Source of the DNA: Venturia oleaginea | Lineage: Eukaryota; Ascomycota; Dothideomycetes; Venturiales; Venturiaceae | Assembly (NCBI GenBank): GCA_013176395.1 | Contig: JABMLP010000001.1 | Coordinates: 434,001 to 498,000 of the forward strand | Direction: 5' to 3' | Length of the DNA stretch: 64,000 nucleotides | In this document: one piece after another, positions 1 to 10,706 of the stretch | How the letters are laid out: each line of letters begins with the position of its first letter | How positions within the stretch are numbered: the stretch's first letter is position 1 | Translations under genes and position numbers: made by a program | Notes under the pieces: generated by a model | Told to the model about the DNA's origin: nothing | Databases searched by the model: none | Seen by the model: only the letters and a program-made list of their open reading frames with translations

Positions 1-641
1 CTGATAGCTGATGTCCGATGGACAGAAAACGAGGCCTCCCTCCCCTATTTTTGGATCCTGGCGCAGTTCCGGTCGATCCTCCGATCATGTCTTCAACCTC
101 TCGCCTCTCCCCCAAACCTCCTCACAACACAGCGAGCACACATTTGCCCAGCGTCTAAACATGTCGCCAATCGCACCAAACACTTGGCCCGCGGAATCGA
201 CATCCAAGCAATGGCCTTTCGCTGCCAGACTTGGAGACGGCGATGTAACGTCTAACGTTGTCGGCTTCAGGAAGCCGGGCCTCGTCAGCTTTGAAACTAT
301 TGTGACAACCACCGATGGTGGCGAAGCATTACTCTGCCCCACAGTATACGACACAATTCGCCCTTGGGAAGAAGAAAGTGTCTGTGTTCTCCAGTATATA
401 CCTATTTTCTCTCTTCCCAGCTGCTACTGTCTGGAAAGTGTTTTCGTCTTGTTGTTCTTCTACCTCTCTTTGTTATTCAACAATCCTAATATCAATGCTA
501 CTGTCGTTTGGCTTTCATACTTGCATATAGCAGAAGGCAATCCAATACTCTCTAATTGTAATCAACTCTTCTCTCCAGAATCTGAACCTTCATCTTGCTC
601 GAGCCGTTCAGATCGCACTCACTCTCGCTCTCATCAACGAC
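1..641. other. Upstream region of the phosphodiesterase gene, no gene supported
   Basis: Open frames cross this stretch, but the longest plus frame runs out of frame into the real gene that begins at 642 and has no recognisable domain. The pyrimidine-rich stretch at about 390-640 looks like promoter and 5' untranslated sequence. I see no RNA gene or repeat here. Confidence 0.4.
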
Positions 642-1797
642 ATGCTTTCATTAATCCAAATAGCAGCTTTTGGCTCTCTGCTGTGGCAATCAGTAATAGC
701 GCGACCTCAAATCTCTACATCAACAACATGCAACAACTCACCTGCGCTGTGCTCAAGAGGTTATGGCAATATCACACATCTGGGCGCTCACGACTCGCCC
801 TTTGTATCGAATTCGTCGAATCGATTTACATCGTCAGGAAACCAATTCTTCAATAGCACGGCGCAACTCGATGCGGGCGTGCGGTTGTTGAGTGCGCAAA
901 TTCACACTAAAAATTCGACCGATCCCTCACTGCATCTATGCCATTCAGAGTAAGATTTGGACGCCAGATTTCAACCTTGTTAATACTAACAGGCGTAGTT
1001 GTGCTCTATACGACGCAGGTCCTCTCACCACTTGGCTCGCGTCAATATCAGCGTGGCTGGATGCCAACCCGAACGAAGTTGTCACACTCCTCCTAGTCAA
1101 CTCGATCAACGCCGATGCCTCAACGTTGGCAACTCAATTCTCATCCTCTGGCATCACAAAATTCGCCTACACTCCAACCAAAGTGCCCACTTCAGCAGCG
1201 GGCTGGCCCACACTCCAAACTCTCATCACAGCAAACACACGTCTCATAACCTTTATTGCATCTCTACCCTCCGGCAACGCCGTCGCACCATATCTGCTGG
1301 ACGAATTTACCTCCGTCTGGGAGAACCCCTATGACAATATTTCGCCTAGTAACTTCACTTGCACTCCTGATCGTCCTGCCACTGTGAAGGGCTCCCTCAC
1401 CACCGCCAAAACATCGGGAAAACTCTTCTTGATGAACCATTTCCTCTATGTTAGTCAGTTGTTCGGCATCGAATCGCCAAATGTCGATGCCTCAGCTACA
1501 ACCAACAGCCCGGACACGACTCTTGCAGGCAGCCTTGGTAGTGCGGCGTCGACTTGCAAGACTCAGTACGGATCTGCGCCCAACTTCATCCTTGTAGATT
1601 GGTTCAACGTCGGTCCGGCTATTTCCACAGTGGATAGCTTGAATGGTGTAACTAGCAATATTAGTGGGAGGAAGAGTGTCAGCACTACTGTTATGAGCCA
1701 AACATTTCAAGGCGCTGCTATTGGTGTTGACAGGGGACGAAGTGTAATTGCATTGGTAGTTGGGTTTGGCGTTGCTGTCTTCGCTGGTTGGATATAG
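642..1797 (+). CDS. Secreted PLC-like phosphodiesterase, probably GPI-anchored
   Basis: The protein is a PLC-like phosphodiesterase of the TIM-barrel type related to bacterial PI-specific phospholipase C X domains. Two exons, 642-949 and 999-1797, give 368 residues. The 49-nt intron has a GTAAGA donor and a TACTAAC branch; the acceptor TAG at 998 fuses HLCHSD to CALYDAG in frame. The start gives a signal peptide (residues 1-20, hydrophobic, ending VIARP). The putative catalytic histidine lies in LGAHDSPF (His50), and a second conserved histidine in LHLCHS (about 101). The C-terminus is a hydrophobic tail after a small-residue stretch, as in GPI-anchored fungal members. The natural substrate in fungi is not established. 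The reading frame is undamaged, although a decayed retrotransposon begins about 0.4 kb downstream. Confidence 0.85.
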
Positions 1798-2165
1798 ATT
1801 ATGCACTCTTTGGAAATTAGCATTGCGTGGGCGCATTTGGGGTTAAATTTGCTTGCATAGCGTGGATCTTTCGTTGGCATAGCATTGAGGACTTTACGAC
1901 TGCACGAACAATTTTTTAGACCAACATTCAGAATGAAAGGAAGAGATGGCCTCATTGGCAATGATATGATCTGGCTTTTGATTCCGTTCCCCTTTGGCTT
2001 GCGCAATTACTTCACCAACGCTCCCGGTTCGGGATTACAAATCCCAGATTGGTAAGATACCTATGAGTATCTGGATTTTGGATTTCTCGATATCGCCACA
2101 AATTCAATGGCATCAATCTCAATCGTATAGAATATCTGCGCAAACGCAGTAGGAGCAGTGGTTAG
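1798..2165. other. 3' flank of the phosphodiesterase gene and left edge of gypsy element 1
   Basis: No gene is visible. The left boundary of the first gypsy element lies in here or just after. The first recognisable retroelement sequence is the second half of a gag zinc knuckle at 2177. No LTR is seen on this side, so the element is 5'-truncated and the exact junction cannot be placed. Confidence 0.4.
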
Positions 2166-2176
2166 GAACCCCCACC

Positions 2177-5100
2177 GGGAAGAAGCATCATTTTGCAAAA
2201 GATTGCTCGAACAAGACAAGGCAATTCAACATGATCGCAGAAGATCAGTTGGATCTTCCGAAGGGACGAGATTAGTCAGATCCTCCCCGAGTACAGAATC
2301 AAGAGGATTCTCCCAGAAAAAGTCAAACAGACTGGACGTATGGAAAAGGAATCCAACACGCCTGTTTGAGCTGGACGGCTTGTTATGACGACTATTGCAA
2401 GGTGCATATGTCTAACAAGGATGCTTCCGGATGGTATCCAGGGGAACCACGGAAGAAGACTCCTTTACGAAGGAAAGAGGCGGAGACTCACCAAGCTCAC
2501 GACCTAACGACGACTGTAGTGGATCAGGAAGACCGGATAACAAAGGACCGTGCCCTCTTACCCAGACAAGAGCCACCGAAGGCCTGCGCAGTGTCGGAGT
2601 ACGCTCAACATTTGGAATTCCATGTAGTGGTAGACGGAAAGCGGATCAAGGCAATGATCGATTCTGGTGCCCATGGGAATTTCATAAGTAAGAGCTGCGT
2701 CGAAAAACATGGATTCGAGATCAGGACAAAGGAAGAGCCTTACCCTGTGAGAGCCTATGATGGATCAGTAAGCGAAGGCGGAGCAGTGGAACAGGAAACA
2801 ACACCCCTGACCATTAGACCTCAAAGTCACTTCGAGGAAGCTGTCCTAGACGTAGTTGCGATGAAAGGACACGAAATTATCTTGGGAGCACCGTGGCTTC
2901 GCAAGCATAATCCTAACATCGACTGGAAAGCGAGAAGAATCGTCTTCTCGGATTGGTGTGGAACAACGTGCAAGAGAGCCGTTAGTGACCACATTCCGGA
3001 ACATCACCCTAACAAGAGGAGTAAAGAGAACGAGAGGGTGCGTCACGCCAGAGTCTTGGATAGGTTTGAGCAACCATCCAACGAAGAACGGCAGATCGCC
3101 GCCACCAACGAGATACCACTGGAGTATCAAGGTCTCGAAGATGCATTCAGGGAATTGACAGACGACGAGAACCTACCAGACCATCAGCCATGGGATTTGG
3201 AAATATTGCTGAAGCCAGGTGCAAAGTTGTACTCGCAATCCATCTACAGACTGAATGAAGCTGAGCTAAGGGAGCTCAGAGATCAGCTAAGCGACTTGCT
3301 GAAGAAAGGATACATTCGTGAATCCAAGTCACCATGTGGAGCAGTAATCTATCGAAAACTGAACGACAACACGGTGAAGAACGTCTACCTACTACCACTG
3401 ATTGAAGAGCTCAAGGATTGACTTACGGGAGCCACACATTTCACCAAGGTTGACGTCAGGGACGCATACCATCGAATCCGGATCAAGGAAAGTGATGAAT
3501 GGTAGACGGCATTCCGCACGAAGTATGGCTTGTATGAGTACTCGGTTATGCCATTTGGGCTCACCAATGCACCGGCAGCGTTCCAAGCAACGATCAACAA
3601 CGCACTTAGGGACTTCATCGACAAGTTCGTGGTTGTTTACTTGGACAATGTACTCATCTACACCAAAGGGACGAAGGAAGAGCACACGGAAAAAGTTCGT
3701 GTCGTACTGGGAGCACTTTTGGAGAAAGGCTTCAGAGTAAAGCTTTCCAAATGCGAATTCTACACAGAGGACTTCGATTTCCTAGGATTCCGCATTATTC
3801 CAGGATTGATAGCAATGGACCAACAGAAGGTCAAGGCTGTCCTGGAGTGGCCACAGCCCAAAACGGTCAAGGACGTACAGTCGTTCTTGGGGTTAGCCAA
3901 TTAATATCGCAAGTTCATCAAGGACCATGGCAGCAAGGCCAGGCCACTCACGGAACTTACGAAGAAGGACCAGGAGTTTAAATAGACAAAAGAGTGTCAA
4001 GCGGCCTTCGATAGGATCAAAGTATCCTTTACGAATTACCCAATCCTGAGGATATTCCAACCAGATCGGGAAATCATCGTCGAAACAGATGCATCAGACT
4101 TCGCCATTGGGGCATGTCTGAGCCAGAAGAATGATAAGGGTCATCTGCATCCGATCGCATTCTACTCCAGGAAAATGATTCCTGCGAAACAGAATTACGA
4201 CATATTCGACAAGGAGTTGCTAGCGATTGTAGCAACACTCAAGGAGTGGAGGGTGTACCTCGAGGGAGCTGCACAGACCTTTACGATCATCACGGATCAC
4301 AAGAACCTGTTATACTTCACAACGACAAAAGTATTGAACAGACGACAGGCTCGATGGGCTGAACAGTTAGCCGCATACGACTTCAAGATAGTCTACCGAA
4401 AAGGATCTGACAACGGGAGAGCCGACGCTCTCAGCAGACGCCCAGACTATGAGGACAACGGTCCTAGGCCAGGATACCAGATCCTGAAGGAGAACGAGGA
4501 CGGATCGCTAAGCTACACGAATCCTCAAATCTCGGCGATGTTAGTGACCTCCAGCGAGGAGCACAAGGAGAACATACGCAACGAATACAGGAATGACTTG
4601 ATGGCGAAAGAACTCGGCAAACGACAGCGCGAGGATCCCCATATTCTGATCGACGATGAAGGTCTCATAAGATACTATGAGAAGGTATACGTACCATACA
4701 TCATGCGACAGAAACTTATCAAGGATGTACATGACGCACCAGCGCATGGACATCAGGGCTTCCAGAAGACCTTTGATAGGTTGAAGGAAAACATATTACT
4801 TTCCTGCAATGAGGCAGAAGGTAGTGAATGTGGTTAGCAATTGTGTGGAATGTGCAAGAAACAAGGCCGACCGGCATGCACCGTACGGCGAAATGCAGAT
4901 CGCCGAAATTCCAACACAACCATGGCAACACATTGCATTGGATTGGATAACAAAGTTTCCACCATCCAAGGAACCAATGACAGGAGTAGTATTCGACTAT
5001 ATCCTGGTCATTACCGACAAACTTACCAAGAGTGGCAAGTTTATTCCGTATCGAGAAAGCTCGAGTGCGGAGGAACTCTCATATGTGTTTATGAGGAATG

Positions 5101-6126
5101 TCCTCGGTGATCACGGCATGCCACAACGAATCATCTCGGATCGAGATAAGTGGTTGACATCGAAGTTCTGGACCTCGTTAATAGGACAGCTGGGAATCAA
5201 ACAGAAGATGTCCACAGCATACCATCCCCAGACAGATGGACAAACGGAACGGTTGAATCAGACTTTGGAGCAATACCTGCGGTTCTACGTGAACTATCGA
5301 CAGAACAATTGGGTTGAGCTCTTACCACTCGCTCAATTCGCTTATAACAGCGCTGTTACGGAAACAACCAAGGTCTCACCACACAAAGCATTGTATGGAT
5401 ATCAACCAAGAGCGTAATACGAACCGCTAGGACCAACAGAGGTGTCCCAGAATGCGAAGTTCAGGGTATCGCAACTCAAGGATGTTCAAAGACAATTGAC
5501 GCAAGATCTACGTTTTGTAAGCTACAGAGCAGCAAAATACTACGACAACAAGAGGTCTTCAACGGCGACCTTTGAAGGGGGGGATAAGGTTTTCCTGCTC
5601 CGAAAAAACATCAAAACAAAACGACCAAGCGCGAAATTGGACCATGTCAAGATTGGACCATTCCGGGTTGTTGAAAGAATTGGGAAAGTCAACTACAGGT
5701 TGGAACTACCCCAGAGTATGAGAATACACACGGTGTTCCATGTAGCGTTGTTGGAAAAGGCTCCATCGGGTGCCCAGGTTGATACCACGACGGTAATCAC
5801 CAACAATGAGGAAGAAGAGTACGAGGTTGAGGAATTCTTGGACTGCCAGAATATCCGCGGACAACCCTACTACTTGACGAAATGGAAAGGGTACGGAAAC
5901 GAAGAAAATACATGGGAACCCCTCAGCCACTTGAACTTGGCGCAGGAGGTGCTTCGCCAATTTCACCGCCAAAACCCACAGTTTTCCAAAAATCAGAATC
6001 CGGATCCAACAGTAACGGATCCGAAGCCCAGTCGACGTTCGGCTCGACTAGGGACCCAGGTGTCGACGATGGAAGCAGGTTGGCTTCCGGCACAGGCAAT
6101 TGAGACGGAGACGGAGGAGCCTCGCT
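2177..6126 (+). pseudogene. Broken gag-pol of gypsy element 1 (PR-RT-RNase H-IN-chromodomain)
   Basis: The segments read, in order: zinc-knuckle second half KKHHFAKDC (2180-2206); the post-gag motif SWTACYDDYCKVH (about 2369-2407) shared with element 2; protease MIDSGAHGNF (about 2650); RT from about 3220 to 3900 with catalytic box VYLDN (normally YxDD, last D replaced); RNase H about 4070-4440 with ETDAS and DALSRR; integrase HHCC about 4700-4860; DDE core about 4900-5400 with LDWITK, SDRDKW and YHPQTDGQTERLNQ; and a chromodomain about 5811-5960 (YLTKWKGYGNEENTWEP). In-frame stops or shifts occur at 3419 (TGA), 3503 (TAG), 3902 (TAA), 3981 (TAG), about 4830 and 5416. The lesions are of mixed type, only partly the C-to-T kind expected from RIP. 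Confidence 0.9.
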
Positions 6127-7165
6127 AATGAGAACGAGGTATCCACGCAACAGGGCGGTTTCGTAAGGATGATCTTCAGAAAGGGTCACCTCACCGCGAA
6201 GGGCTGCTTCGTACTCAACACGCTCCAATGCTTCAATGGATCGAAGATCTTCGGCCCACAACGCCTTCTCTCGCTCGGTCAGAAGATGAAGCTGCTTGCG
6301 AAGGCGCAACCGTTTCTGAGGGCGAATGGATTGGGACTGGAGATGACGCCGCTGTAGAGCAACAAATTGACCATCTTCGAGAGAGAGCTCTTCATCCACA
6401 GATTCAAGATCGCGTTGGATCTTTGCCTTCTGCGCGTCAATCTTATCCCCTACGACAACAGTTAGCACACAGGCTACGACAGGTGGAGCAGAGTCTGACG
6501 TGGGCAGACAAGCAGAAGATGCGCAAGTGGATGAACTCGGACACGATCGACAAGGCGACGATCGAAACAAAATTCAGGATTCTTCGAGAGAAAACTGAGA
6601 AGCGACAGAAAGAAGATAGGGAATGGATCAGGAAGATCGCCCATGAATTGGAAGGACCATTCCTGGAAGGAACACAAAGCTTTTGGATCGCTATCGCCAA
6701 GGACACAGTGGCCATACAGCTAGAGAGCTGGAATGAAGATCACACTTGGGTACGACAAGCTAGAAACGAAATTGAACAAGAAACTGACAGGAGTTTCTTG
6801 GAACTCATGCACGATGCATGGATGGATTACCAGCTCTATCACGCGGATCGTGAGGAGTGGGAAAATCAAGGATTCGACCAAGGGTACAGCGAGAAGTTCA
6901 ACCAGACACAAGGAGCTCCAAGAGCTATGGCAAACTTACAATCGGCCTTGGACAGGACCAAGTCACAGCTGCAGTCCGAACCGACACACGCAGAACATTT
7001 CCCCGAGGCCACATCGATGCGACACTCAAGGTTGGAGGAGCAACAGCGTTTGCAAGGCAAAGGCATGGTGTTGCCAGAAGACCAGATGCGCGAGGCACGG
7101 GAGGGGCGAGACAGTTTTGAAGACGAGGCCTTTGGCATGGTTAGAGGATTGATAAAGGATAACAT
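5923..7165 (-). CDS. Antisense accessory gene of gypsy element 1: Zn2Cys6-like cluster plus charged helical protein
   Basis: Two minus-strand exons, 7165-6940 and 6449-5923, join to a 250-residue open frame. The donor is GTAAGT at 6939, the branch GCTAAC at about 6464 and the acceptor GTAG at 6450; splicing restores Trp76 (ADW-DKIDAQ). Cysteines 38, 41, 48, 57, 60 and 67 give CX2CX6CX8CX2CX6C, the spacing of fungal Zn2Cys6 binuclear clusters. Residues 77-150 are a charged, probably coiled-coil region (KAKIQRDLE, RLRLRKQLHLLTEREKALW), followed by a Pro/acidic tail. The last exon overlaps the end of the sense chromodomain frame on the other strand. Proteins with a cysteine cluster followed by such a helix are, to my memory, common hypothetical proteins in fungal genomes, and extra genes beside pol are known in some Botrytis gypsy elements. 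DNA binding is inference. The frame is intact although the sense pol is broken. Confidence 0.65.
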
Positions 7166-7270
7166 ACGGACCCCAGGGAGTTCACGAACCTCAAGTACCA
7201 AGACAGGACGTCAGGTGATCAATAAGCAAAGACAAGGTTTCGGGACGACAACCTATGGAGGGGAGGGTAG
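6460..7270 (+). other. Sense-strand open frame between chromodomain and 3' LTR, function unknown
   Basis: A plus frame is open from 6228 to 7802. Its stretch at about 6465-6900 looks like real protein: charged, with many Trp and Glu (KMRKWMNSDTIDKATIE, LEGPFLEGTQSFW, FLELMHDAWMDYQLYH). The minus strand there gives only hydrophobic shadow translations. This stretch coincides almost exactly with the intron (6939-6450) of the antisense gene. It could be a nested gene, a piece of gag moved here, or a sense exon used in another transcript. No start codon or termination before the LTR is convincing, so I do not call a CDS. Confidence 0.4.
7256..7270 (+). other. Polypurine tract of gypsy element 1
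   Basis: A run of A and G (GGAGGGGAGGG, then TAG) lies directly before the TGTTAC start of the 3' LTR. This is the position and composition of the plus-strand primer of LTR retrotransposons. Element 2 has the same arrangement before its 3' LTR. Confidence 0.7.
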
Positions 7271-7961
7271 TGTTACAGATCATCTCAAGGCTGAAGTGCA
7301 GGAAGGCAGGACTCGCAAAGAATGGTTGGATGATAAGAAGTTATTGCTAGGACTGATAATGGAGGGGAATCATTCCAGCACACAGGATGTGACTGGTGCG
7401 ATGGAGTCAGTCCTCAAGGAGAATTGCAGTAGTCACGTGATCTTCCCACAGTTCCCACAGGTCTTGGCAAGGCTTACAGGTGTGGGAAGTGTGGGAAAAG
7501 GCCAAGAGGTGTGGGAATACACCTTGGCACCCAGAACCAGAAGGGTATATAGGGAGGACATTGGACGGACTTTCCTTTCTCTCTTCGTGGTTATCTTATG
7601 TTATGTTTCTCACATAGGAGCTTCTTTGACCTACTATAGTAACGAACTTCTACTTAGATACAATCAAGCACAAGTCATATGCATACGAAGCAAGCCCACC
7701 CCCAACCTTCATACTAACCGACAAGCGTTCAGGATTGATCTGAGGATCAAATCGGTTAGACGACAATTGAATTGGGAGATACATCGGACGGCTAGGATCT
7801 AGTGAGCCTCCAAAGAACCTGAGCAAGGGAAGGTACTTAAGGTAAGTACTTTCAGACTGATATTGCCCTTACCCCAAACCCGCGGATCAGAACAAGAGGA
7901 AACAGGTGTCAAGAAGGTCTTGACATAATCAACTGTGTTGAGAAACGAGTTCCCCGTAACA
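7271..7961 (+). repeat. 3' LTR of gypsy element 1 (691 bp)
   Basis: It begins TGTTAC right after the polypurine tract and ends GTAACA, a perfect 6-bp inverted terminal pair with canonical TG...CA. A TATA-like box (GTATATAGG) lies near 7546. An imperfect inverted repeat built of TTCCCACA/TGTGGGAA units sits at 7443-7459 and 7481-7497. There is no second copy in the window, so the boundaries rest on termini and polypurine tract only. Confidence 0.7.
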
Positions 7962-7969
7962 CCGTTAAC

Positions 7970-8000
7970 GGGGCGGGTTTAGAACCCCAAAACCCGCCCC
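7970..8000. repeat. GC-rich palindrome just outside the LTR
   Basis: GGGGCGGGTTT at 7970-7980 is the exact reverse complement of 7990-8000, with a 9-nt loop. It sits in otherwise A/T-rich sequence. Similar GGGGCGGG-rich sequence occurs at about 25545-25610. It may be the end of an older DNA transposon into which the gypsy element inserted; that is inference. Confidence 0.5.
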
Positions 8001-8559
8001 AATCCGCCCTGTTGGGGACCCTAGTTAAGGTTCGTAATATACGTATTAAAGAGAGAGACTATAATATAGTCTTATTATGTCGAAAGGCGGCTTATAATAA
8101 GGTATCTCGTCTTAAAAAGGCTGTAGCTACAGTTGAGAAAGAGGAATAGAGAAGGCATAAATAGGAGTAGAAAATACTCGCAAAGAAAGATAATATACTT
8201 AAATATAGAGTAGAAGCTATAGATTCCAATACGCTACCTACTAAAAACTTAATACCACGTTAAGGTGGTGATATCGCTATAATAATATGTATCTACAGCT
8301 TCAATTTGCATTAAGCCGACCCTTTGCATTAAAGTGTCTGGCCCCGCTACGCTCAAGCGGGGCCAGGTTCTACCGTGTGACCCGGATATGGAAGAGGAGA
8401 GAAGAAGCATGGAACGGCACTGCACCGTTGATGCACTCAGCGCCAAGACTTCGGCCTTATTTATAAACCCATCCGACTTAAGTCGGACTTTTTCAAGGCG
8501 GAACGAAATCGCCCATATACAATACTCTCCTGTGCCACCAAGCAGTCGCTTTTACAACA
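8001..8559. other. A/T-rich gene-free stretch with a second small palindrome
   Basis: 8010-8300 is A/T-rich with no plausible gene. A 9-bp inverted repeat (GGCCCCGCT at 8340-8348 and its complement at 8356-8364) lies at its right side. The last 100 bp are probably promoter of the gene at 8560. Confidence 0.5.
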
Positions 8560-9818
8560 ATGGCACCCACTCATACTCATTTCAACTTTCTGCATCTCCC
8601 AGGAGGTACAGTACCTTTCTCGTCGCTTACTCGAACTTCTGAACTAACACCCCGCCAGAGCTCCGAAACAGCGTCTACGAACTCCTCTTCAACCCAGCCT
8701 ACCTACGTCAAGACCTCGAAGACGGCCAGCACACCTACAATTACGACCTCGCCCTCCTCCACGCAAACAAGCAGATCTATCTCGAGGCTCGCAAGATTTT
8801 CCGCCAACAAAATGTATTTGTTCGTGTCGAGACACCGTGGGAACAGGCACAACATCATGTCAGGGTCGAAGGCAATGTCCCCATCATTGCTGAAGATAGA
8901 TGTGCGGACCAGATACAGAATATATACATGAGGGTTGTCATCGATTCGCCACAGCATGGACAAAGCATTGGTAAGAACTCGAGGAGATTTGTGCTGCTTG
9001 AGCAGGATTTACTCGCGTTTACGACCATGTGGCATTACTCTGATTTGAGCTATGCTGGGGATTTGAACAGACATTTGCGATTGGCATTACACCTCCAAAA
9101 TCCCATCTCTGCCGCCGAAAAAAAAGAAGGCGAGGAGTTGGGTTTGACGAAGGCATTGCAGCGAAAACTCCTTACACCATTCGGCATGATCAAATCCCTC
9201 CTCTCTGTTTCCATCTCTGGTCCACAAATCGATCACGACGGGATCTGGAAATCAGTAAAGACTGAAATGGAAGTTCCATATGCGACACGAGAAGAGTGCC
9301 TGGAAGAATCCTCCCGCCTCAAAGATCTCGGTAACGAAGCTCTGAAGAAGGACCCGGCAAAGGCAATCGAACTATACTTCCAGGCGTTCAAAGCACTCCA
9401 TATCATTTGTTCTGGTCGTCGTCGCTCCATCTGGGGCGATCCATGGTTCGCCACCCAACTCACTTCCGGCCCCTTCAAACACCAACATGGTCAAGTCGTA
9501 CGCCTGGTCCTGCGCGTGAAACTCGTTGCCAATGTCATCAAGGCATATTTGGACCTGGGCGAATGGGACGAAGCGCATTTCTGGGGCATGCGCACGATTC
9601 TGCTCATGAGAGAGGCGATCAATGAGGAGGATGAACCGATGGATGGGTTTCCCGCGAAAGATCCAATGGGCAAGATTTACTTTCGCACTGGTGTGGCGGC
9701 TAAAATGCTTGAAGATGAGTCCGAGGCGAGGAAATTGTTGAGGATTGCAAAGCTGTATTTGCCGCATGATGAGAATGTGTCGAAAATGCTTGCTAGTGTG
9801 GCTCTCAGGCTGGGGTGA
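8560..9818 (+). CDS. Fungal F-box-like protein, function unknown
   Basis: Two exons, 8560-8605 and 8659-9818, encode 401 residues. The intron (53 nt, GTACAG...CTAAC...CCAG) joins FLHLPG to ELRNSVYELLF in frame, producing the LPxELRNxVYELL signature that opens many fungal F-box-like proteins. This is followed by LLHANKQIYLEARKIF, the usual second conserved block of that group (leucine-rich, HANKQIY). The C-terminal half contains TPR-like helical text (LKDLGNEALKKDPAKAIELYFQAFKAL). The family would suggest a substrate adaptor in SCF ubiquitin ligases, but the F-box is degenerate and no substrate can be named. It lies between two retroelements and is itself intact. Confidence 0.7.
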
Positions 9819-10706
9819 TGGCCTCTTCGGAGGGGATTGTTTTCAGGTGGAGGAATATCACATCGTTACGGACACCGAGCCTTTATTGAGCCCACACAGA
9901 GGCCTGTTGTGTGCTAAACTCCGCTCAGTATCTATGAAACTGTGTAAGTCTTGTCTTCTCAAAGCTTCTGTCAATCCCTGGTTTTTGATCATGTTATATG
10001 GCCGGTCGGATTTGCAGCGGTATCTTCTTAGTTTTCAGGCAAGCGTTTCCTCTAAGAGCGATGTATGGGCAAGCGTGGCGTCTTTTGAGATAAGAAGAGG
10101 ATGGCTTTTGATGTTTGAATTTATACCAGTCATGCCATTCTCGAATCATTATCTTGCGTGCGTACTTCCTCCTTATGGGTGTAGATTTCGTTGTGGACTT
10201 GCTATTGATATTTTGGATCGTTGGAGATTGTCACCTATGACATGCGATGAGTTTAGAATCGATGCCTCTAAATTTCGGATATTGCTTTGGAAAAAGTTAG
10301 ACGAGAATCCCATTCTCGCACTCACTGTTGTTTACTCTTTGATTGGGTAGTTTCAATTGATGGCAATGCTTTACATTCTGGACTATATGCAAGCATATGC
10401 AATTCCTAGAATTTGATCCCGCCCTATGTATCTGTTCCCAATGTGTGAATGAGACGAGAAAACGTTCTTGATCGCCTGCGAACGAGTCTAAGAAATGTGT
10501 GCTAATTATACAATGGTATATCTATGACGTGACGGCATTGCTGGAACATTCCAATCATTACAATTTGGGCAAGGCGTGTATGAGAAACAAAGTTCGAACA
10601 CCAAATTCATGAAGAGAAAAAGAGAAGCGCTGTAAAGATTTCAATTTGCTCCTTGAATGCCCTCCAACAGTTGAAAGAAAGATGCGAGAGAGATTCTTGT
10701 GGACGA
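9819..10706. other. Intergenic, nothing supported
   Basis: The stretch lies downstream of both flanking genes, which converge here. Open frames overlap the 3' end of the plus gene and have no domain or intron signals, so I treat them as chance. Confidence 0.5.

Larger units (their letters stand above)
2166..7961 (+). mobile_element. Ty3/gypsy chromovirus, 5'-truncated and degenerate, with antisense accessory gene
   Basis: The domain order on the plus strand is gag zinc-knuckle remnant, aspartic protease, reverse transcriptase, RNase H, integrase (HHCC and core) and chromodomain, which is Ty3/gypsy order with the chromodomain mark of chromoviruses. A polypurine tract ends at 7270 and is followed by a 691-bp 3' LTR with TGTTAC...GTAACA ends. 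The 5' LTR, leader and most of gag are missing. Between the chromodomain and the 3' LTR there is about 1.15 kb of extra sequence holding an antisense spliced gene (5923-7165). The sense pol frame is broken by stops and frameshifts, so the copy cannot move by itself. Confidence 0.9.

Noticed and set aside
11..856. 281-codon plus frame at the left end
   Set aside because: It overlaps the phosphodiesterase gene out of frame, lacks any domain and contains untranslated-leader-like sequence; the overlapping gene has signal peptide, intron and catalytic motifs.
2166..6126. RIP (C-to-T) as the sole cause of the stops in gypsy element 1
   Set aside because: Several stops come from changes that are not C-to-T or G-to-A (for example AAG to TAG at 3503), and the sequence is not strongly A/T-shifted.
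6228..7802. Single 524-residue plus-strand protein
   Set aside because: Its first third mirrors the antisense exon and its end runs through the 3' LTR; only the middle part looks coding, so it is not called as one gene.
9745..10350. 201-codon plus frame after the F-box-like gene
   Set aside because: Starts inside the last exon of that gene in another frame, Cys/Leu-rich without domain; probably chance.
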